Shown: positions 11,978 to 24,459 of the stretch, piece after piece
How the letters are laid out: every line of letters starts with the position of its first letter
Position numbering within the stretch: the first letter of the stretch is position 1
Source of the DNA: Sambucus nigra
Taxonomy: Eukaryota > Streptophyta > Magnoliopsida > Dipsacales > Adoxaceae
Direction of reading: 5' to 3'
Assembly: GCA_949130495.1 (NCBI GenBank)
Contig: OX422221.1
Location: 476,117,159 to 476,181,158, forward strand
DNA: 64,000 nucleotides
Program-made: the position numbers and the translations under genes
The notes under the pieces: generated by a model
Told to the model about the DNA's origin: nothing
Seen by the model: the letters and a program-made list of their open reading frames with translations, nothing else
The model's database searches: none

Positions 11978-13180
11978 TCATCCCGGTATAAAACTCATAC
12001 TTTCAAAGTCCAATAGCACTCGCAGTTCAAACGATTCCTGGACATAACACCCCTGTCCCATCCGAACCAAAAACTTCTTATAACTGTTTCCCCTACGGGG
12101 CATCCTGTCCTTGTCCCCGAATTCACCGTGGATAATATTCACACATGCATTTCTACTCTTTACACATAAGACATCTCTCTGTGTCATTCCCCTTTCTCTA
12201 TCCCCACTGTCCATATCGGGGTTGTCCTCCTCACGGACCTAGTAGATTTAACCCTGATAATTACACCAATTGTCCCTTTGGCTCCGCTGGCCTTATGGGA
12301 CTTGTCGCTGGACCTGATGGACCTTACTAAATACACCATCACCTGGTAGTAATTCTATCAATCTCATTCATTAAAATCGGTCCTCTATTGGGTATCCCCT
12401 CCTGTGGTGCCTCACTATCACTGTTAAATCCAGTCTCACCCTTCAGTTAGATTATTCAACTCTCTTGCTGCCCTTCTCATGACATTGATGACAATGATAC
12501 CTGATGTTTTATCTGAATTTCCCCATCCATGCTTATATATTCTACCCATGAGTCCATCATTAACTTATGGACCTTTTTAATTCTCCGCATCCACCTCGTT
12601 GGGAATGAATATTGCTAAACACGTCAAATTTCCTTCATGATCGACACTATAAACAAGTCTTGAAATCTTATTTTGCCTCTCTATTTAAACAGCTGATGAG
12701 AGGATTTACGATAAAACCGCACCCCAAATTCCTCTTTATTCATAGCATCTCTCCATAGTTGTGGTGACTGACTCCTACCACTACAACGCAGCTCCTATGA
12801 GCCAAAATTTCTTTCAAAATTTAATCCCGGGTCCCACTGTACTCCACCCCACATAATTTACTTTGGGTTATCTCCTTCCATTGACCCATCACACTCCCTT
12901 TCTTCCCCTAATCCTTACGGATAGCTCTTCGGAAGAGTTACTCTGACTCCCCCCTTTACCGACTATGCTGGGTGAGTATGAATTTGCACCACCGCCCTAG
13001 TAATTATCCAATACCATCTGCCTAAAATATAATCATGGTGACTTCTATCTTGGTCACCATTCCTAGAATATTACATGGATTCTGCTGAACATCTCCCCCT
13101 ACAATCCTTTTAATGGCCCTCGATGGTCGTCCAAAATTGTTCGGTGTACGAAGCCCAGCCAACCTTGTATATGGATCGCA
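11978..13180 (-). pseudogene. strongly decayed gypsy gag
   Basis: Read leftwards from the PBS, the leader aligns by eye with the leader of the plus-strand gypsy at 59067-59240 (shared tccttaagatctgtgcggctt-like bases and taggattgtt). Downstream the sequence resembles that element's gag, for example a short segment reading EEFGVRFYRKSSHQL near 12700 compared with TEFxVQFDRKYFPPA. Further on is a Pro-rich stretch (PSGPATSPIRPAEPKG, about 12270-12320). Stops and shifts are frequent. This would be the structural Gag protein of the element; no open frame longer than about 80 codons remains. Confidence 0.45.
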
Positions 13181-13301
13181 TCAACTATACTTAACAGCAG
13201 GAGAACGTAAGTTATATACATAGAGGAATAAAACAATCCTATAATAACGCTCTATATCAACATAATAAGCCGCACAGATCTTAAGGACTTTAAAACCAGA
13301 T

Positions 13302-13313
13302 GCCCTGATACCA
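13302..13313 (-). other. tRNA-iMet-type primer binding site of the gypsy element
   Basis: The minus strand reads tggtatcagggc, one base off the canonical tggtatcagagc, four bases inside the right LTR. This fixes the orientation: the right repeat is the 5' LTR. Confidence 0.75.
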
Positions 13314-13317
13314 TTGG

Positions 13318-16300
13318 TGACACCCCGCCTACTAAAATACCGGGTGGCCAATCCGTGATCAAAATAACATGTTGGTCTCATATGGCTCATTCTTAGCATC
13401 ACTCTCAAAAACTTTTTAAAGTTACTAACCACATAGTAATTTAATTAGACCAGTCCCAAATTTTATCTTTCATTAATTAACAATATATGGAAATAAATAA
13501 TAATTAAACAATCCACACAACCTGGTAACTGAATACAACAAATATGAAATATAAATAAAGTTGATCGAATCACTTATCGGTTCAATAATAAAATATAACA
13601 GTAATCTGAAACCATAACCGCGATACATAAGGTCAAATAATTAACTGAATATCAAATCTGAGGGCGACATGCCCAAATGAGTACTGAAGTAAAGATCCTA
13701 CTCTAGGAATAAATGAACGAAGCGTCTTTAGAAAATTCTTATAACTTCCACATGAGTCGCAGTTGCGCATCCCTGGAGAAAATCCTCAGACTGGGCGTCC
13801 CTGTGGCTCAACACCTAAAAGGTTTTGAAAAATATTTTGATACGGATCAGATCCAAAGTAAAACATTTGGAAATATTTAGCAAGCACTTAAATTAAAATA
13901 ATTAAATATGCATGCACACGTTTCATATTTAAGCTAGTGTTGCACTCTCTTGAGGTATAACTCACCCCTCGTCTAATGTGCACACCTAACACTTCCCTGC
14001 TAACCCTCCTAGCTAAGCTATCCCACATAACTAGCCGTATCACACATCTTGCCACTGCACTACTCTAACCCGAGTATTCTTACTTTGATTATTAAGTTAT
14101 CTACTCATTAACTTATTAATCGGTTCAACTATATTTAATCATATAAATTAACACGAGTTATATAGGAAACACCTTTTTAATCATATAGCCTTCACATTCG
14201 TTATACAAGAAATCCCCTTTTTAAATCATATAACTTTCATACTAGTTATATAGGAAACCCCCTTTTCGATTCACACTAGTTATGTAAGAAATTCATTTTT
14301 AAACCATATAACTTTCATGCTAGTTATATAAGAAATACATTCACACTTATGTATTAATACTGTATATAATTATTTACTCATATTATATACGTACTAGTAT
14401 ACTACAACATTCACACACATGTCAAGTATAATAACCATCCATTCCTGAGTAAGGACTCACCAGATGTTATCTCTAAGATGCTATCACCCCAGGTATACTC
14501 AATCCCCCCGGATACCCTGAGACGGTTAACTCACTGAATCAGAAAAAAATAAAAAAATCATAGCATAGGAGGTCATAGTTCCCCAGTTGTGAGACCGAAT
14601 TATACCCAAAGCATCTCACCCCGAAAAGAATCACAATATAAAATAACAGACGCTATGACCCAGGGATTATACTCGCCCTATGTTCTCTAGCCAGAGGATT
14701 TACCCACATCGCGCAACCTCTTGTGATAGTACGAGGGGGGTATGTATTCCTATGAATATCATTCACACCGATATTTATAAAGTGCACAATTATATATATA
14801 TATATTATCACACTTCCGTATACATATATTAAATAAAGTCCGGCTAATCCGTGCCTAACTCCAATAGCACTAGGCCAAATATATACCTAAGTCCATATCC
14901 CGACTTGAAATTTAATTAATCACACATTAATTATTTTGCATTTAAGTAATGTCACCCAACTACAATACCCAGACCAACTCATTCGGTCCTTATATTCGCC
15001 CTTTAGAAATTGTTACATAGAATACCACTATTAAGTTTAACACGCTTAATTAAATTTAACATTCGATAATTTATTGTATCTATCTCTATAATAAATTAAA
15101 TCGGTTACCCTGTGCCTGATCCCCGTCGCACCAGCCTGAAAATACCTGAGACAAAACCCCGACTCCTACTTTAATTACTTTTACATTAATTAAATTATCA
15201 AATGGCATCACTGAACCAAAAGGTACTGACTCACTCCCTAACTTGGTCCGTAGTTTATACTTTAGAATTCCTTTCACCAAAATTCTATTATTTACTCTAA
15301 CACTTTCTCTAAATAATATTACTTGAACCCAACCCCAAGCTCCCAAGTATTGTTCTCCCATCATTTTTCTTTATAGTCATGAATCCTTCTGAAAGACCCT
15401 TAACAAAAAACAAGATCAAAATCTCTACTTTCCAAAAATCCCTAAAGTCGTTCAAATGAGACTGTGGGTCGTTGGCGCGACATTGAATGTTGCTGGAACG
15501 AGATCCACATCGTTCGAGCGATGCCTTCTTCTTCCTTTCCCTGTTTCAGCCATTGTTGTTCAACCCAGTTTTCTAAACTTAAACCCAAAAACTCTAACTA
15601 TTAATTCCCAGCGATATAAACCCTTTTCCAACAAAGCAATTGCTCATTTATAACATAATCATTGATTTGCAACACTGATAATAATCTGAGTTGGGTTAAT
15701 ATGACTTTTCCTACACTACTTCCTCAAGGTTGAAATTTAAACTCCTAATTAACAACCTCGATTACCATCCCATAAATATTACTTTGATTTCAACACTTTT
15801 GAATCATCATAACACATCAATCGAGTCTCTACTCTACATAAATTTTCCAATTCATAAACACCTGTTTTCCATGTGAAAATCGACCCAAAAATGAATATGG
15901 TTTATACTCACAATGATATGAATCGCAATACCGCAATTTAAATGAAAGAATGTTTAACTACTTGCCTGGATAAATTCATAGGGTCTAATTTCCTTTGATG
16001 TAGACGAAGAATTGACGAGAAACACGCCCCTTTTCTCTTGGTTTGGCTCCCCAAAAGCTCTCCCAATTTCCCCTTCTTTTCTCCTATGCAAAACTAGGGT
16101 ATTCTATTTGAGTTTTGTCAGACACAAACTCCCTAATATAGGTTTTATATCACAAATCCCAAAATTAAGCTTATGGGCCAAATTAAAATTACCCAAACAC
16201 CCTCGTGTGAGCCCGGTTATGCCTAAAAATACTCCGAGACTCAATTACTACCCTCGGGTACTATTTTTTTACTATTTCGGCCTATTCAGAATCAATCGTG

Positions 16301-16494
16301 CATTCAGAATCATCATTCGAGTTACTTTACTAAAATCTCCAATCTCGTCCTCAAATTACGACACATGTTAATTTTAAAATAACCTGAATTAATTAAATCT
16401 CAATTCACTAATTTAATTAAATCTTCCAAATAAATTAATTTCTTTATCACCAAATTAATTAAATTCTAAATCCTCAGAAATACAGGTTATTACA
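13318..16494 (-). repeat. 5' LTR of the gypsy element (right copy)
   Basis: This 3,177 bp copy starts tgacaccccgcc and ends gttattaca. It aligns with 3001-6172 with many substitutions and small indels. The ORFs at 15086-15364 and 16012-16371 lie wholly inside the LTR, have no recognisable domain and are taken as chance frames. Confidence 0.85.
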
Positions 16495-17290
16495 CTCTTG
16501 GATTTGAAAACTAAAGCATTAAACTCAATTTAATCCCTTCAAACCAACTGAGGTAAAAAAATACCCTTATAACCCAAACTCTAGCTTCCAAAACTTCAAA
16601 CGTAAAAATTCACTCTATTGTACACATAATAGAAATCTAAAGGTCAAGCCATCCTTGTTTAATCCATAAAATGAATTACAACCTTCAACTCATAATAAAC
16701 ATACGCTCCTACTAAAATAATTAAACTAAAGGTCATCCTCCATCAGACCTAAAATTCCCAAAATCACCCAAACACAACATAAATCGAAATTGAACTAAAA
16801 CTGAGAGGTGTATATGTATGTGTGAATGTATTTGCGAGTACATCAAGGTGATATTGTGAGATATTGATACATATTTTCTTTTATGATGATTTATTGGATA
16901 CATGACCAAGCCTCAAATACCCATGTATATTAACCAAATGTATTGATATGAGAAGGTTTTATTTCCATAACTCAAAAGTTTTATTTTAACTCGTGGGTAG
17001 GTGCGTGGATGTAAATCAAAATTTTCAACTTCTTATATTAGCTCATTAGATATTTTTATTAACCTAGAAATCATGTTAACTTTTGTATATTTTATTTTAT
17101 TTTTTTAGTAGTGAACTCACTCATTTAAATCCATAAATACATTTAACTTTGTATTTTACAACACTGTAAGAAATTTTATTTTTGTCGAATTCTAATGTTT
17201 TACGTTGAAGTTTGAGTTGCGACTTTTTTGACAAATTATAATATTTTAGGTTAAAAAGTCTTTGAAAAGTGTACTGGATATTTGGATAAT
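16495..17290. other. AT-rich DNA without features
   Basis: Starts with ctctt, the probable right target copy of the gypsy element. No ORF of note; possibly decayed 5' sequence of the LINE that follows, but no endonuclease motif is visible. Confidence 0.3.
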
Positions 17291-17294
17291 ATAA

Positions 17295-19795
17295 TTGTTG
17301 GGTTTTCATAAGGTTTATAAGGTTAGAAGATCTCTGAATAAAATTTTCTCCCTTAAGGATAATGGCTTGGTGATATTTGATCTTTTTCTTCTTAAATACC
17401 ATATTGTGAATCACTTTACCTCTCTTTATTCTTCTCAATCTCAAAGTGTCATGTCTTCTTTGATTGATACTCTCATTCATCCTATGATCAATTATGTTGA
17501 AAAAGACATTCTTATTTCCATGCATACTGATGATCACATTAGAAGCACTATCTTTTGTATGGATCCTCTCTCAGCTCTTGGACCTAATGGCTTTGGTGGT
17601 CTTTTCTATTAGATTTATTAGGATTTAATTAAAACTGAGGTTTATCTTGTAGTTTAAATCTTCTTCACTCATGAGTGGATGCTTTTAGGTTTTAATTCAA
17701 ACAACATTGTTCTTATTCCCAAAAATCCTAAAGCCAATGTAATCTTTAATTTTAGTCCCAATTCCTTGGCCAATTTCTCATTAAAAATCATCACTAAAAT
17801 TCTTGTTGAAAGAATTCTATTATTTCTCCAAAATATCCTTTCTTTTAATCAAATTGCCTTTGTCAAAAATAGGAGAATTTGTTACAATATTTGGGTTACT
17901 TATAAGTGTTTTAGTCTCCTTAACTGTAAATGTTTTGGTGGTAATGTTGGTATCAAGTTTGATGTTGCTAAAACTTTTGACCCTATGGATTGGGATTTTT
18001 TTCTTAAAACTTTGATTTCTATTGGATTCTGCTCTAAAATTTTCAGTTTCATATGTTGTATTCTCCATTCTACAAAGCTTTTTATTTTGTTCAATGTCTC
18101 CCTTATTCGTTACTTCTCCTATTTAAGAGGAGTTAGACAAGGATACCCCCTTTTCTCCTCTTATTTTTTATATTGTAGAAGATGTTTTGAGTAGAGGCAT
18201 TTCTAAATTGGTGGATAAAGGTTCAATCAATCTTATTTATAGCTCTGAAGGATTCAAAGCTCCATCTTATTTTCTTTTTGTTGACGATATTATGATATTT
18301 TATAAAGGTGATTCATCTTCTCTAAGATCTATTATGGCTTTATTTCATTCATATGCCAATGATTCTGGACAAATCATCAGTATAGACAAATGTAATATGT
18401 TCATTGGAAAAGGAGCTATAAATAGAAGCAATGAAATCTGCTCTATTATCAGTATTAAGGAAGGAGGAGATTCTCTTTCTTACTTAGGAGTTCCTATCTT
18501 TAGGGGCAAGCCGAGATTATGTCATTTGAGGACTCTGGCTGATAATATCAGATCCAAACTAGAGGTTTGATAAGGCAAATCTCTTTCTTTGTCAGGTAGA
18601 GTCCAACTTGTTTAATATGTTATTAACCTTATGATGTTATATAATTTTAAACTCTAAAAATGGCCTCAAATTCTCTTGAAGAGTATTCAATAATGGTTGA
18701 AAATTTTCATTTGGACTGGATGCATTTATGAAAGGAAGGTATTCACAATGGCCTGGATGTTTATATTTAGAGATAAGGATGAGGGAGGTCTAGGTTTTTG
18801 ATAATTAACTACTCTTAGTAGAGCTTCTCTTTTAAAACATGCATGGGAAATTTCTTCAAAGCCTTCTAAGTGGACTTATTTTATTATGGACAGATTCAAA
18901 CCATTTGATAATGGTGCTTGCTACAAGATGAATCCCATTTGGCCAGGTATGAAAGACGCCTTTTCTTAAATTATGCTAAATTCTTATTGGCTTATTGGCA
19001 CAAGTGACAAAATTAATTTATATGGAGATAATTGGTTGGGATCTTCCATAGCATCAATGCTTAATTGCAATCATTTTGATAAAGTTAGCCTTCCATTACC
19101 CTTATCTGATTTCATCATTGAGAATAAATCACACATTCCTTCTACTTTTTCTTCATTATTCCTAAATATCTACTCCAAAATTATTGAATATCCTCTTCCT
19201 GCTTCTGAAATGGATGCTAAATTGATTTGGCCTTTTTCACATAATGGGGACATTACTTTCAAAGAAGCTTATGATTATTTGTTTGATCATAATTAGAATT
19301 TATCTAGGTTTTCTTCAATTTGGCACAATTACATTCCTCTTAAGCTATCCATTATGTTTTGGAATGTTTTTCATAACAAGCTGCTAATAATCTCCAATCT
19401 TCACAAATCAGGTTTTGAATTTGTTCCTAGGTGTGAGTTACGTAAAACATCAATTGAGGATGACTCCCATCTATTTATTCAGTGCTTATTCTCTGTGAAG
19501 ATGTGGTCTTAGCTTGTTGACATTTTTGAGGTAAACTTCTTCACTTCTAATTGCATTTTAGACTGTTAGAAGTAAGTTCTTAAATGAAAATTCATTCCTC
19601 AAATCAAAGATATCTTAATACCTGCAACCATATATTGCCTTTATGTTATTTGGAGAGTTATAAATCAAACAGTTTTTAAAGGTTAATTTTCATCTTTCAA
19701 CTCTTTTTATTAAAAGAGAATTATTTCGAATGAACAATGTTATGAAAGGTTGCGTAATCAATTCTCTTACCGATCTTTGCATCTTAAGGAGATTT
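17295..19795 (+). pseudogene. L1-type LINE (RIX) ORF2 remnant: RT and zf-RVT
   Basis: Several frames together spell a plant L1-type ORF2. Segments are: pre-RT (SLKDNGLVIFDLF, then DPLSALGPNGFGGLFY, 17295-17612); RT palm (NIVLIPKNPKA, LVERILLFLQN, QIAFVKNRRI, KFDVAKTFD, LRGVRQGYPL, 17679-18194); and after a frameshift the catalytic loop FVDDIMIF near 18290 and SYLGVPIFRGK (18187-18570). From 18973 come the C-terminal zf-RVT segment (YGDNWLGSS, then FKEAYDYLFDHN) and, past a stop, WNVFHNKLLI and a Cys/His region to about 19510. In-frame stops and shifts are many and the endonuclease is missing, so it is a dead, 5'-truncated copy. The ORF on the opposite strand at 17121-17537 is its shadow. The copia element at 19796 cuts it; RNase H resumes at 26290. 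Confidence 0.85.
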
Positions 19796-20783
19796 TGCTG
19801 GAGTTTTGTTATGGAAAGAACGAAATATATTAATTAATTTCTGCAAGGCACGTTCTTGTAACGCTTTCTTTTAGGCAAAATTTCTCCCAATCCGGTTGAG
19901 ACAGAACTGCGAGTACACTATGGGTTTTATAGAATCCGCCTTCAGGATACAATGTAGTGTATGAACAGTTGTTTGATTCAAACTATGTACTATTTGATCA
20001 AATTGAGAACACTCTGAATTTGTAACTTGATAATGCCAAAATATAGAGGATGGAGAGAGGAAAAACTAGCAATTTTTGGTGTCCAAAACAGAGGACTGGA
20101 ACTCTTTTTATAGCCAATTCTGTGATTGTTCTTCAACAGTCACAGCTCTTCATGGAGTGACTCAGCAACCGTTGGATCGTGCCTATTTGGAACAACTGCG
20201 ATCTAACGGTTCAGATTAGGCGTCCCATCGTAAGCGAATGGACATCCCCTACACGAAACACTACGAGTTCACCCAACAGTTTAGATCAAGTTGTTTCTGA
20301 TTTTAAACCCTTTGATCAGATCGTTTAATCACAACCGTTGATTTATTTTACCTCGTCAAAACTTTCGGCTCCCACGCTCCAAGCGACGATGCGCACATGC
20401 GAAGTGCCAAGTGCACGTCAAAGCGCGCAATGCGCCCTAAGTCGCCCAATCGCCCTTTCGCGCACCGCGTGTCGCGCTTACGCGTGTCGCGATTGGTGGT
20501 GCTTAAGCACCACCGCGATGCGTAGGATCATAGTCTCTTATTTGACTTGTCAACTAAGAATATTAGTTGTCCTTTAGTTGATTTACCACTACTTTTTATA
20601 GTATTCTTCCAATGTGGTACAATATGGGATTTTGAGCACTCCTATATTTTTCACACCCATTTGCTCATGTTTCTACCTTCTAAAATAAAACCCAAACTAT
20701 GTTTAAAATAAAACACTAATAATATAATAAAATAATAACAACTAAAAATTAAAATATCAACAAATATTGGAATTTATCCAACA
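19796..20783 (-). repeat. 3' LTR of the copia element (left copy)
   Basis: Starts tgctggag (one change from TGTTGGAG) and ends ccaaca. It contains a GC- and CpG-rich block at about 20370-20525, in sharp contrast to its AT-rich surroundings, that ends in a perfect 20-base palindrome (20495-20514). The ORF at 20338-20577 is a chance frame in this block. Confidence 0.9.
20495..20514. promoter_or_regulatory. 20-base perfect palindrome in the copia LTR
   Basis: The sequence ggtggtgcttaagcaccacc is its own reverse complement and can form a 10-bp hairpin or bind a dimeric factor. The right LTR has the same site (26001-26020) with one central base changed. A role in transcription or 3' end formation is an inference. 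Confidence 0.5.
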
Positions 20784-20793
20784 TTCCCCCACC
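20784..20793 (-). other. polypurine tract of the copia element
   Basis: The minus strand reads ggtgggggaa immediately before the LTR start TGTTGGAT. This is the standard plus-strand primer position. Confidence 0.8.
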
Positions 20794-21348
20794 AATTTCA
20801 ATATACACAAGAGAGCAAAGCAAAAAAGACAATAAATAACTTTTGGCAGTATCACTAAAATCTAGTACATAAATGAGAAGTGTCTTTCGGACTTGAACTT
20901 CCATATAGTGAAAATAATTCAAAGCTTCATCAAGGTGCTGTGGTGAACGTATCTTGAACCAAGGACCTTTTGAGACTAGCCATAACTATCACACATACCA
21001 ATTTCTGAGTTTATAAGTGTTCTTCTAGCATGCACTTTTATGGCCTTGTGCTAATCCTGATTTCATGAGCGCTTTAGGATCGGTCTTGATTCCATAGAAA
21101 GCGTCCACACTTTCGACACTCGTATAGGTAAATCAACTTTAGATATTCTGCGAGTCACACTTATATGATTTATTAAGAAGTAACCTTCATCCTCTAACAT
21201 GCAGAAAACCAACACTAGGCACATAGGAATGGAACTTTTTGTACAAAATTCCTAGTGTTCCATAACTATAATTTAACTTGTTTGTACCACATTGAACTCT
21301 ATCTATATTTTCAAGATATGAGTTGGGTTCCCATTAAATATAGTTGTG
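20794..21348 (-). other. 3' untranslated region of the copia element
   Basis: Lies between the pol stop codon and the polypurine tract. It has no ORF and no recognised motif. Confidence 0.6.
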
Positions 21349-21975
21349 TTATTTAATAGACCTTAGTCCCATTCCTTTTGAGGTGATATATATCATCTCC
21401 CTAACAAGACCTTTAGTCAGAGGATCTGCTAAATTCTTGTTCGTTTTAATATAGTCGACTATCATTACTCCTTCCTTGAGTAGTTTTCTTATAATTTGAT
21501 GCCTTAGACTAATGTGTCTATATTTTTCGTTGTAAGTTTTGTTCGAAACTTTATAAATTGTGGCTTGGTTACCACAACTTATCATAATAGAAGGTGATGG
21601 CTTTTTCCATAAAGGAATATCATACAACACATTTCTAAGCCATTCTGCTTGTTTACATGCATCTGCTAGGGCTATAAATTCAGATTGCATTGTTGAATCT
21701 AATACACATGTTTGTTTCTTGGATCCCCAAGAGATAGCTGCTCCTCCTAGCGTAAAAATCCAACCAGTAGTTGACTTGGATTTTGATTCAAGATTATTCC
21801 AACTTGAATCACTATACCCTTCTAAAACTAATGGATATCCTACATAATTTAATCCATAATCCAAAGTCCTCTTCAGGTATCTAAGCACCCTAGAAATTGC
21901 ATTCCAGTGCTCTTGTCCTGGATTACTTATAAATCTACACAATACACTCACTGCATAAGCAATGTCTGGTCTAGT
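21349..21975 (-). pseudogene. copia pol, RNase H part
   Basis: The frame reads [30 protein letters not shown], then the RNase H block [68 protein letters not shown] and [10 protein letters not shown]. RNase H removes RNA from the RNA/DNA hybrid during reverse transcription. Acidic residues D (YSD), E (SEF) and D (ADA) are present. The frame is the direct continuation of the RT ORF, separated from it by one in-frame TGA at 21964-21966 just before TRPDIAYA. It ends normally at 21349. Confidence 0.93.
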
Positions 21976-24459
21976 TCAATGCATGACATACATTAGACTC
22001 CCAATAATACTAGAATATTTAAGTTGGTCCATAGCACGCCCAGTATTTTTCATTAATTTGATGCTAGGATCCACTGGTGTAGCAGTTGGCTTAAGTTCAA
22101 AATGATTATATCTTTTAAGATCTTTTTCTATATAATGAGATTGAGATAACGCTAAAGAATTATCCTTTCTCACAATTTTGATTCCTAAAACCACATCAAC
22201 TTCTCCAAGATCTTTCATATCAAATTTTGATGAAATAAACCTTTTGGTTTCTTCAACATATTTGATATTAGACCCAAATATTAACATGTCATCCACATAT
22301 AAGCAAATAATAACACCAACATCATTTTCAAATTTACTATATATACATTTATTGGCATTATTAACTTTATATCCATGGGATATAAAAATATTATTAAACT
22401 TCTCATGCCATTGCATAGGAGCTTGTTTAAGGCCATAAAGAGATTTAACCAATTTACACACTTTCTTTTCTTGGACAGGCAAAACAAACCCTTCGGGTTG
22501 TTCCATGTAAATCTCTTCTTCTAAATCATCATTTAAAAAAGAAGTTTTAACATCCATTTGATGAATAACTAAATTGTGAATAGAAGCAAGAGATATCAAT
22601 ATCCTAATGGAAGTGATTCGAGCAACAGGAGCATATGTATCAAAGTAATCAATTCCATGTTTTTGCTTATAGCCTTTAGCAACTAGTCTTGCCTTAAATT
22701 TATTTATAGAACCATCTGGATTTAATTTTCTTTGAAATATCCATTTGCACCCAATAGGTTTAGCCCCGGGGGGAAGATCGGAAATAACCCAAGTTTGATT
22801 TGACAAAATTGAGTTCATTTCATCATTTATTGCATCTTTCCAAAAGACAGCATCCCTAGATGTTACCGCTTCATGAAATGTGGTCGGTTCATCTTCTACA
22901 TTAAGAAAAAATTTAGTTTTGTTCTTAGTCTCATTTAAATCCCCTTCAACTAAATAAATAACAAAGTCAGGCCCAAATGTTTTTTCAGTTATTTTTCTTT
23001 TACTCCTTCGTGGTTCAACGTCATTCGTTGTTTCCGAAGAAGATATAGGTTGTGAATTTTCTTCTAAATTTGAGGAGTCAAGAGTCGAATTATTAATTTC
23101 TAAACCTTGATTCAAAGTACTAAACTTTGTTAGATGTTCAAAGAATTGCACATCTACCGACATAGTGATTTCTTGAGTTTCAAGGTTTAAAAATCTATAA
23201 GTCGTACTGTTACTAGAGTATCCAATAAAAACACATTTGTAAGTCCTATTTCCTAGTTTAGGTCTTTTAGGTTCTGGTTTTCTTACATAAGCAAAACATC
23301 CCCAAACTTTAAGACGTTTAAGATTAGGCTTACGATTAAACCATAATTCATATGGTGTAATATCCTTGTTTTTCAATGGAACTCTATTTAAAATATAAGA
23401 TGCGGATAAAACCGCTTCTCCCCACATCGACAAAGGTAAACCAGAACTGATTAACATTGAATTTATCATTTCAACTAAAGTCCTATTTTTCCTTTCCGTC
23501 GTTCCATTTTGTTTTGGCGTATATGGCGCCGTAACTTGATGGATTATCCCATGAGTATTACAAAATTGTATAAACTCACTCGGATAATATTCACCACCCC
23601 TATCGGATCGTAGGATTTTAATTTTTCGATTTTGTTGAGTTTCAACTTCTGCTTTAAAAATTAGGAATTTCTCGAAAACTTCATCTTTACTTTTAAGTAA
23701 ATATGTATTTGCATACTTAGAGTAATCATCAATGAAAGTTAAGAAATATTTATTTCCACCACGAGTCATATTACTCTTCATATCACATACATCACTATGA
23801 ATAAGATCAAGCATTTCGAATTTCCTCTCAACAGATTTGAACGACTTTCTAGTTATCTTCGATTGAGCACAAATTTCACATTTAGAAAGGTTATCAAATT
23901 TACAATCCGAGATTAGTCATATTTTTTATACTTCTATAATTCACATGGCCTAATCTACTATGCCATAAAGAAATAGACTCAACCATATAAGCAGAACAAA
24001 TATCATTGATTACATTAATTTGATCATGCCGTTACAAGAGTACCCTTTGCCATTAAATTGGCCATTCTTAGACAAAACAAACTTATCAGACTCATACACT
24101 AGTTTGAAACCTCTCTTATTGAGAAGGTCCCCAAACACAGGATTTTTACACATATGAGGTACATGAAGTACATCAATTAGAGTAAGTGTCTTTCGAGAAG
24201 TTAGCTTCAATTCTAGTGTGCCTTTTCCAACTACATTGGTGAGAAGATTATTTTCCATCTTCACTTCTTTTCCATCAATTTCTTTATATGTTTTTAATGA
24301 AGAGTGGTCTTTGCATATGTGGACCATTGTGCCGGTATCCAGCCACCATCCACTTTCATTATCAATTGAATTTGCTTCGCATACAGTAGCAATAAGATCT
24401 TCAACATTGTTGGTTTCCTTTGACCCTTGTTTTTCCTTAAATGCCTTCGTTTTAAGACG
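21976..24459 (-). pseudogene. copia pol: protease, integrase, reverse transcriptase
   Basis: Protease: WWLDTGTMVHICKD near 24330, the active-site D-T-G of an aspartic protease. GAG-pre-integrase with an H/C zinc finger (LWHSRLGH then CEICAQSK, about 23860-23980) is broken by two single-base shifts near 24015 and 23908. Integrase core: [16 protein letters not shown] and [16 protein letters not shown] carry the DDE residues. [41 protein letters not shown] and the catalytic YVDDML at 22282-22299. The 612-codon ORF 21976-23814 is open from mid-integrase through RT, so decay is light. Smaller ORFs on the other strand here are shadows. Confidence 0.93.

Larger units (their letters stand above)
3001..16494 (-). 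mobile_element. gag-only Ty3/gypsy element, Tekay-like, with 3.2 kb LTRs
   Basis: Two long direct repeats (3001-6172 and 13318-16494) bound an internal region that carries a tRNA-iMet-type PBS on the right and a polypurine tract on the left, so the element reads on the minus strand. Flanks are ctctg and ctctt, a 4/5 match to a 5-bp target duplication. After removing the nested CACTA transposon the internal region is only about 3.2 kb, far too short for gag-pol. What remains resembles a decayed gag with no RT, RNase H or integrase. The leader and LTR blocks are clearly related to the plus-strand gypsy starting at 43728, for example a shared gagatagtcggaaaagag block. In the first 200 bp the LTR copies differ at about one base in eight, so the insertion is old. 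Confidence 0.85.

Noticed and set aside
15086..15364. 92-codon ORF in the gypsy right LTR, and 16012-16371
   Set aside because: They lie wholly inside an LTR, are not kept in the left LTR copy, and show no family.
17121..17537. 138-codon ORF on the minus strand
   Set aside because: It is antisense to the LINE pre-RT segment, which has clear protein similarity on the plus strand; its own translation is low in information.
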